Below, piece after piece: positions 7,252 to 10,428 of a stretch of 10,428 bases of DNA (positions within the stretch are counted from its first letter, which is position 1; every line of letters starts with the position of its first letter). The notes under the pieces are model-generated. The model searched no databases. It saw only the letters and a program-made list of their open reading frames with translations, and had not been told where the DNA came from. The DNA lies in NCBI GenBank assembly GCA_002480925.1, contig DLDA01000020.1, forward strand, positions 1 through 10,428. The letters run 5' to 3'. The translations under genes were made by a program, and so were the position numbers. The stretch is from Lachnospiraceae bacterium UBA7784. GTDB lineage: Bacteria; Bacillota; Clostridia; Lachnospirales; Lachnospiraceae.

Positions 7252-7305
7252 TTACACGAGACGGACACTTTTCTGGAGTGCCTTGTTCACTTGTTTATTG
7301 TCCAT
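7252..7305 (-). CDS. Very short ORF with good ribosome site (17 residues)
   Basis: MDNKQVNKALQKSVRLV, starting at ATG 7305-7303 behind AGAGGTGA and ending 34 bases before the ribosome site of the A8-run ORF, on the same strand. It could be a leader peptide or the broken start of a longer gene. No family was recognised. The clean ribosome site and co-direction with the next ORF are the only support. Confidence 0.25.
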   Translation of the reverse strand: MDNKQVNKALQKSVRLV

Positions 7306-7593
7306 CGTTTTCACCTCTTCCTTAATTATCTGACAATTTTAAGCCACTTTATTTGTTTACCATGGTATGTGCTTAATACAACTGAGTATTTATTTTTTTT
7401 CAATCCCTCTATGCACGAATGGTAGCCCAAAATGCACGAACGGTAGCATATTATGTTGTGTGCCCACTTCAAATGGGGATTAACCGATTTTTTTATGATA
7501 GTGTAAAATATCTTGTGTTTTTGAAAGCGACCTCTTGAATATTCTGTTTGGTAGGTGTGCATACTATTATTTCAGTCATAATGACCGGAAAAT
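7306..7593. other. AT-rich interval without a supported gene
   Basis: Apart from the 16-base direct repeats, no coding sequence with ribosome site or recognisable protein was found on either strand. A 78-codon minus-strand frame here spans the repeats and reads as low-quality, non-protein-like sequence. Confidence 0.5.
7411..7447. repeat. Two direct copies of ATGCACGAAYGGTAGC, 21 bases apart
   Basis: Copies at 7411-7426 and 7432-7447 differ at one base (T/C). Two helical-turn-spaced copies are typical of transposase-binding sites at the ends of IS21-family elements, and the sequence resembles such ends, but no istA/istB gene is nearby. This may be an orphan IS end or a regulator site. Confidence 0.4.
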
Positions 7594-7670
7594 TTATCTG
7601 CCTCATCCCATTGAAATCTCCGTCATTTTAGAGTAAAATGAGGCAGATAATTCTGGAATGAGGTAGATAA
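7594..7670 (+). promoter_or_regulatory. Promoter bracketed by three copies of AATGAGGYAGATAA (operator array)
   Basis: The core promoter is TTGAAA (7611-7616), a 17-base spacer and TAAAAT (7634-7639). An inverted copy TTATCTGCCTCAT (7594-7606) ends four bases before the -35. A direct copy (7637-7650) covers the end of the -10 and the expected start site. A second direct copy (AATGAGGTAGATAA, 7657-7670) is exactly 20 bases further and includes the ribosome site. An extra 8-base palindrome, TCATTTTA-GAG-TAAAATGA, spans 7623-7641. This arrangement is that of an autoregulated promoter blocked by a repressor bound at three sites. The regulator is not in the window. Confidence 0.6.
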
Positions 7671-7671
7671 C

Positions 7672-7728
7672 ATGAGAGCTTTTGATTATATAAAAGAGCT
7701 AGAAAAGTTGCTTACTCCTTATTTGTAA
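7672..7728 (+). pseudogene. Truncated N-terminus of a Fic-family-like protein
   Basis: ATG 7672 lies eight bases after the GAGG of AATGAGGTAG and encodes MRAFDYIKELEKLLTPYL before TAA. The pattern M-R-x-F-D-Y ... LLTP is how many bacterial Fic (AMP-transferase) proteins begin; intact ones continue with EIVNLVSxIHEYKG-type sequence. Here homology appears to break right after LLTP. The promoter and operator region in front of it is intact, so only the head of the gene remains. Identification is from memory of the family N-terminus and is moderate at best. Confidence 0.4.
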
Positions 7729-7771
7729 TCGTTATCTTGTGTTTGAACTCGGGTTCATACTTTGATGACAT
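7712..7771 (-). pseudogene. Truncated N-terminus of an IS3-type transposase OrfA
   Basis: ATG 7771-7769, preceded by AAGGAG at about eight bases, encodes MSSKYEPEFKHKITITNKE before TAA. M-x-x-K-Y-x-P-E-F-K-x-K-I is the usual beginning of IS3-family OrfA helix-turn-helix proteins. The match ends after KHKI, where the frame runs into the tail of the convergent Fic-like fragment. It is therefore the 5' stub of an insertion sequence cut at about 7720-7733. The left end of the element should lie between the promoter at 7821 and the chemoreceptor terminator (7865), but no terminal repeat could be fixed because the other end is missing. Confidence 0.5.
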
Positions 7772-7792
7772 ATTGATTATCTCCTTGTCTTT

Positions 7793-7821
7793 ATTATAAT
7801 CCTTAGTCATCTCTGTTACAA
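7793..7821 (-). promoter_or_regulatory. Promoter of the truncated IS orfA
   Basis: Minus-strand TTGTAA (7821-7816), a 17-base spacer and a perfect TATAAT (7798-7793), about 22 bases before the start codon. It would now transcribe across the junction toward the operator array, antisense to the Fic-like fragment. Confidence 0.6.
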
Positions 7822-7864
7822 ATATAGCATATCACGTCAGTGGGACTTAGGCTCGATGTTATAC

Positions 7865-7895
7865 AAAAAAACGCTGACAAATCTGCCAGCGTTTT
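7865..7895 (-). terminator. Intrinsic terminator of the chemoreceptor gene
   Basis: On the minus strand AAAACGCTGGCA-GATT-TGTCAGCGTTTT continues into further T's: a GC-rich stem with one G-U pair, flanked by A and T tracts, about 25 bases after the stop codon. This is a standard Rho-independent terminator. Confidence 0.85.
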
Positions 7896-7919
7896 GAACC
7901 GTAACCATAAATGGAAGGG

Positions 7920-9725
7920 TTAAATCTCAAACTTAGCAACCTCTGTTGCAAGTTCCTGTGCCGTTTCGGCCAGCTTATCAGAAGCTGTAGCAATCTCCTG
8001 CATAGAAGCGGACTGCTCTTCGGATGCTGCTGATACATTCGATGTTTCATCTATAACAGACTTACTCTGAACATTGATCTGCTCAAATCCGTTTCGAATG
8101 TCATCGGTTCCATTGGACAGCTGTCCAATGATGTTTTGCATTTCGATGGAGTCGGATGCAATGCTGTTGACCATATCTGCAATTTCTGCAAATGTTTCTC
8201 CGGTCTGTTCTACCGTTTTGGTACCACTCTTAACGCTTTCAAGACCATGTTCCATTGCTTCAAGAGCCTGATCGGATCTAGCTTGAATCTGCTGAATCTT
8301 CTCACCGATTTCAAGAGCTGACTGATTGGATTGATCTGCGAGCTTTGAAATCTCATCAGCTACGACAGCGAATCCTCTTCCTGCTTCTCCGGCTCTAGCC
8401 GCCTCAATGGATGCATTCAGTGATAACAGATTCGTCTGTGATGCAATTTCAGAGATTGTATTAACAATCGTTCCGATACTGCCAATCTGCTCGCCAAGGC
8501 CGTTTACAACATCGGATGTACTTGCAACTGCATCTTCAATAATATGCATCTGACTGATTGCACCGTCGATGCTTGCCTTACCATCCCGTGCAGCCTTATT
8601 GGTATTATGAATTTGCTGGGTAGTGCCTGAAATCTTGTCAGAGAAAGTTCCCATGTACCGAGTAAATGCGGTGGTATTTTCACCGGCCGCATCAATAACG
8701 CCACCCTGATTAGCACAGGCCTGCGCAACGGTAGTGATGGAATGTGCAACAAGATCGGAGGCATCAGCGGATTGCTGGGCATTGGCTGTCAACTCTTCTG
8801 ATGCAGAAGCCAAATATTCCGTCGTATCTGCAATCTTAACAATCAATTCCCTCAAGGTCTCGTGGAATTTCATCAGTCCATTGGCCATGACTCCGATCTC
8901 ATCCCGCCGTTTCATAGCGGTTTTCTCAAAGTTCTTCTGATCCTCGAATGGTGTTAAATCCCCTTCCGCCATTCTCTTTAACCTGTGTGTAACACTGACA
9001 ATCGGTGCTGCAATCTGTTTGCCAAGATATAGTGACACAATGACCATGATTACAAGTAAAAGACATAATACAAGAATCATGTTGCGAAACGTTTTCTGGA
9101 GATGAGCAACGTTGCTCTTCTCATAAGCCCCGACAATTCCATCAATGGAATCCACCCATACACCGGTTCCTAACACCCACTGATACGGTTCGTAGGTTAC
9201 GGTGTAATTGATCTTTGGCTTTGGCTCTGTCTCATTTGGCTTGGGAAACATAAGGTTTGTGTAACCGCCACCCTTTTTCTGGCCGTTCTTAATCATTTCC
9301 TGAATGTATTTTCTTCCGTGCGGATCTTCGGCATCCCAACGGGACTGACCTTCTGTATCGCGTCCTAACAGAACTACATTTACTCCCTCAACAGTGTCAA
9401 TCCAGAAGTAACCATTGCCATCATCGTAGCGCAATTCACGAACGGCATCGGCTGCTGCTTTCTTTGCTTCCTCCTCCGACATGGCGCCGGACTCCTGAAG
9501 CTTATGGTATTGTTCAATAATAGAAACTGCAATCTGTGTCTCATTTTTAAGTTCCCGTTTAAAGTCTTCGGTCAACTGCGTTCTGTACGCATCAACCTGC
9601 TCCTTGTTATTGGAAATGCTACTATACACAGAATAACCTGTTATAGCAAGGGATGCTACCAGTACTGCGGTAATAACCATTACGCTAAGTTCTAGCATAA
9701 TGGATTTAAAACCTTTTCTTTTCAT
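7920..9725 (-). CDS. Methyl-accepting chemotaxis protein with single Cache sensor domain
   Basis: A 601-residue membrane chemoreceptor. It has a short cytoplasmic basic start, a first membrane helix (~12-32), an extracellular Cache domain of the sCache_2 type (~35-200; [35 protein letters not shown] and [19 protein letters not shown]), and a second membrane helix (~216-235). A HAMP linker (~237-290) and a long coiled-coil signalling domain follow, whose hairpin tip reads [20 protein letters not shown], then [16 protein letters not shown] (~425-459). It would pass ligand binding to CheW/CheA; sCache_2 receptors often sense small organic acids, but this ligand is unknown. There is no C-terminal NWETF-type CheR tether. 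The frame can be extended to a GTG at 9743, but ATG 9725, six bases after AAGGAG, is the clear start. Codon use (Ile mostly ATT) differs from the genes to the left. It has its own promoter and terminator. Confidence 0.95.
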   Translation of the reverse strand: MKRKGFKSIMLELSVMVITAVLVASLAITGYSVYSSISNNKEQVDAYRTQLTEDFKRELKNETQIAVSIIEQYHKLQESGAMSEEEAKKAAADAVRELRYDDGNGYFWIDTVEGVNVVLLGRDTEGQSRWDAEDPHGRKYIQEMIKNGQKKGGGYTNLMFPKPNETEPKPKINYTVTYEPYQWVLGTGVWVDSIDGIVGAYEKSNVAHLQKTFRNMILVLCLLLVIMVIVSLYLGKQIAAPIVSVTHRLKRMAEGDLTPFEDQKNFEKTAMKRRDEIGVMANGLMKFHETLRELIVKIADTTEYLASASEELTANAQQSADASDLVAHSITTVAQACANQGGVIDAAGENTTAFTRYMGTFSDKISGTTQQIHNTNKAARDGKASIDGAISQMHIIEDAVASTSDVVNGLGEQIGSIGTIVNTISEIASQTNLLSLNASIEAARAGEAGRGFAVVADEISKLADQSNQSALEIGEKIQQIQARSDQALEAMEHGLESVKSGTKTVEQTGETFAEIADMVNSIASDSIEMQNIIGQLSNGTDDIRNGFEQINVQSKSVIDETSNVSAASEEQSASMQEIATASDKLAETAQELATEVAKFEI

Positions 9726-9776
9726 ATCCGGCTCCTTCCACACGAATTTTCGCTTAATATAAATGCCTACAAATGT

Positions 9777-9836
9777 AGTATATCACTTCAATTATCTATA
9801 GTAAACCCCTTTGTCAAGACAATTTTTTCAAATTGT
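9777..9836 (-). promoter_or_regulatory. Chemoreceptor promoter region with overlapping palindrome
   Basis: TTTACT (9805-9800), a 17-base spacer and TATACT (9782-9777) make the best promoter. A perfect TTGACA (9817-9812) with a GATAAT-like element 15 bases on is a second possibility. Just upstream lies ACAATTT-TTTC-AAATTGT (9819-9836), a perfect 7-base-arm inverted repeat two bases from TTGACA, which could be an operator. No flagellar SigD-type promoter was recognised. Confidence 0.45.
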
Positions 9837-9841
9837 TGTGG

Positions 9842-9949
9842 TTAAGCTGTCAATGCTGCTTCGGTCAGTGAATTCCGGATGAAATCAGGCAGTTTCCTGA
9901 CGAACATCTCGATGAACAGCGCAAGCTGTTCTTCAGTTGGCTGGAAGAT
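9842..9949 (-). pseudogene. C-terminal remnant of an unrecognised gene (35 codons)
   Basis: The open frame reads IFQPTEEQLALFIEMFVRKL and then PDFIRNSLTEAALTA to TAA 9844-9842. A stop sits immediately in front, and there is no start codon or ribosome site at the beginning. The sequence has a natural, amphipathic-helix-like protein composition, unlike its other frames, so it is probably the tail of a lost gene. I do not recognise the family. Confidence 0.35.
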
Positions 9950-9971
9950 TTAATTAGTAGTTAAAAAGGTT

Positions 9972-9999
9972 TTGTCTTCCACAATTCTTGTGCTATAAT
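9972..9999 (+). promoter_or_regulatory. Promoter of the metY-like gene (extended -10)
   Basis: TTGTCT (9972-9977), a 16-base spacer and a TATAAT (9994-9999) preceded by TGC, the extended -10 form. The leader of about 70 bases is too short for a SAM (S-box) riboswitch or a T-box. Confidence 0.65.
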
Positions 10000-10075
10000 G
10001 ATAGATATTTCTCTGTGGTCTGCAGGGAGATGCCTTACAACCTGATTCATTAGTGACAAAAGAGAGGAGAAACCA

Positions 10076-10428
10076 ATGACAGACTTTCATATGGAAACCA
10101 AATGCGTTCAGTCCGGCTACCGCCCGAAAAATGGCGAGCCTAGGGAGGTTCCTATTATTCAAAGCACTACCTTCAAGTACGATACAAGTGCAGACATGGG
10201 CAAGCTGTTTGACCTGGAGGCATCCGGATATTTCTACAGCAGGCTGCAGAATCCCACCAATGACTATGTAGCAGCAAAGATTGCAGATATGGAAGGCGGA
10301 ACGGCTGCCATGCTCACCTCTTCGGGACAGGCAGCCAACTTTTATGCCGTATTCAACATTGCTACAGCGGGCGATCATGTGATAGCATCGTCCTCGATCT
10401 ACGGAGGCACTTATAATCTGTTCAATGT
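10076..10428 (+). CDS. metY: O-acetylhomoserine aminocarboxypropyltransferase/sulfhydrylase (MetY-like), C-terminus beyond window
   Basis: The first 117 residues of a Cys/Met-metabolism PLP enzyme (fold type I). It begins METKCVQSGYRPKNGEPREV after a short MTDFH, followed by PIIQSTTFKYD, the cofactor/substrate contact YFYSRLQNPTND (Y54, R56), the phosphate-binding TSSGQAA (S83-G84-Q85) and SSSIYGGTYNLF. This pattern fits O-acetylhomoserine sulfhydrylases, which make homocysteine (or methionine with methanethiol) from O-acetylhomoserine, better than cystathionine gamma-synthase, where the tyrosine motif is usually YSRxxNPT with a shorter N-terminus. The PLP lysine lies outside the window. The start ATG 10076 follows AGGAG at six bases; ATG 10091 is a weaker alternative. 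Transcription is from its own extended -10 promoter. The cytoplasmic location and the assignment to sulfur-amino-acid synthesis are family knowledge. Confidence 0.88.
   Translation, partial: MTDFHMETKCVQSGYRPKNGEPREVPIIQSTTFKYDTSADMGKLFDLEASGYFYSRLQNPTNDYVAAKIADMEGGTAAMLTSSGQAANFYAVFNIATAGDHVIASSSIYGGTYNLFN

Noticed and set aside
7326..7562. 78-codon minus-strand frame across the direct repeats
   Set aside because: The composition is unlike the neighbouring genes, there is no ribosome site, and the frame simply translates the 21-base repeat.
8504..8782. Additional frames inside the chemoreceptor gene
   Set aside because: The Pro/Leu-rich product is a by-product of the heptad codon pattern of the signalling domain in another frame.
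10006..10075. Possible SAM riboswitch or leader peptide (MPYNLIH, 10030-10053) before the metY-like gene
   Set aside because: The leader is only about 70 bases, lacks S-box landmarks, and the leader ORF has its GGAG almost touching the ATG.
9950..10378. 142-codon minus-strand frame opposite the metY-like gene
   Set aside because: It is a shadow of the clearly conserved PLP-enzyme frame and has no ribosome site or recognisable protein.

Overview
The window looks like a chromosomal segment of a low-to-moderate G+C Gram-positive anaerobe. It is most like a Lachnospiraceae-type gut or rumen Clostridium relative (Roseburia/Butyrivibrio-like). That placement is an inference from strong AAGGAGG ribosome sites, consensus SigA-type promoters, a very large secreted multi-module starch hydrolase, a bile-salt-hydrolase-family enzyme, a Cache-domain chemoreceptor and an MmcQ/YjbR-MGMT fusion protein. 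No rRNA, tRNA or CRISPR was seen.

Layout. (1) Positions 1-3505 (-): the first ~1168 residues of a secreted GH13 alpha-amylase/amylopullulanase; the C-terminus lies off the left edge. It has a TTG start, a signal peptide, several starch-binding/Ig-like modules and then a GH13 barrel with all four classical motifs. (2) 3840-5815 (-): a compact DNA-repair operon, exonuclease III/AP endonuclease, then the MmcQ-MGMT alkyltransferase fusion, then a GNAT acetyltransferase, read from one good promoter at 5848-5876. (3) 6037-7014 (+): a choloylglycine hydrolase (BSH/penicillin V acylase family), divergent from the repair operon. A remnant of an alpha/beta hydrolase (GHSLGG elbow) lies between the two promoters. 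(4) 7015-7919: a scarred 900-bp interval. It holds a perfect 12-bp hairpin, two tiny minus-strand ORFs (one readable as a signal-peptide-like protein only after a 1-nt slip in an A8 run), a 21-bp-spaced direct repeat, a strong promoter surrounded by three copies of AATGAGGYAGATAA reading into a truncated Fic-like N-terminus, and a convergent truncated IS3-type OrfA N-terminus with its own promoter. (5) 7920-9725 (-): a complete methyl-accepting chemotaxis protein with terminator and promoter. (6) 9842-9949 (-): a 35-codon C-terminal remnant of an unrecognised gene. (7) 10076 to the right edge (+): the start of an O-acetylhomoserine sulfhydrylase-type (MetY) PLP enzyme.

How the genes relate. 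The amylase degrades extracellular starch. The repair operon handles abasic sites and O6-alkylguanine. The choloylglycine hydrolase fits life in a bile-exposed gut, but its substrate is not provable from sequence. The chemoreceptor would guide motility. The segment left of about 7050 prefers ATA/ATC for Ile and CTT for Leu, while the chemoreceptor prefers ATT. With the insertion-sequence and gene debris between them, this suggests that the 7050-7920 interval is a recombination junction. The most novel material is in that interval and would be missed by ordinary gene calling.
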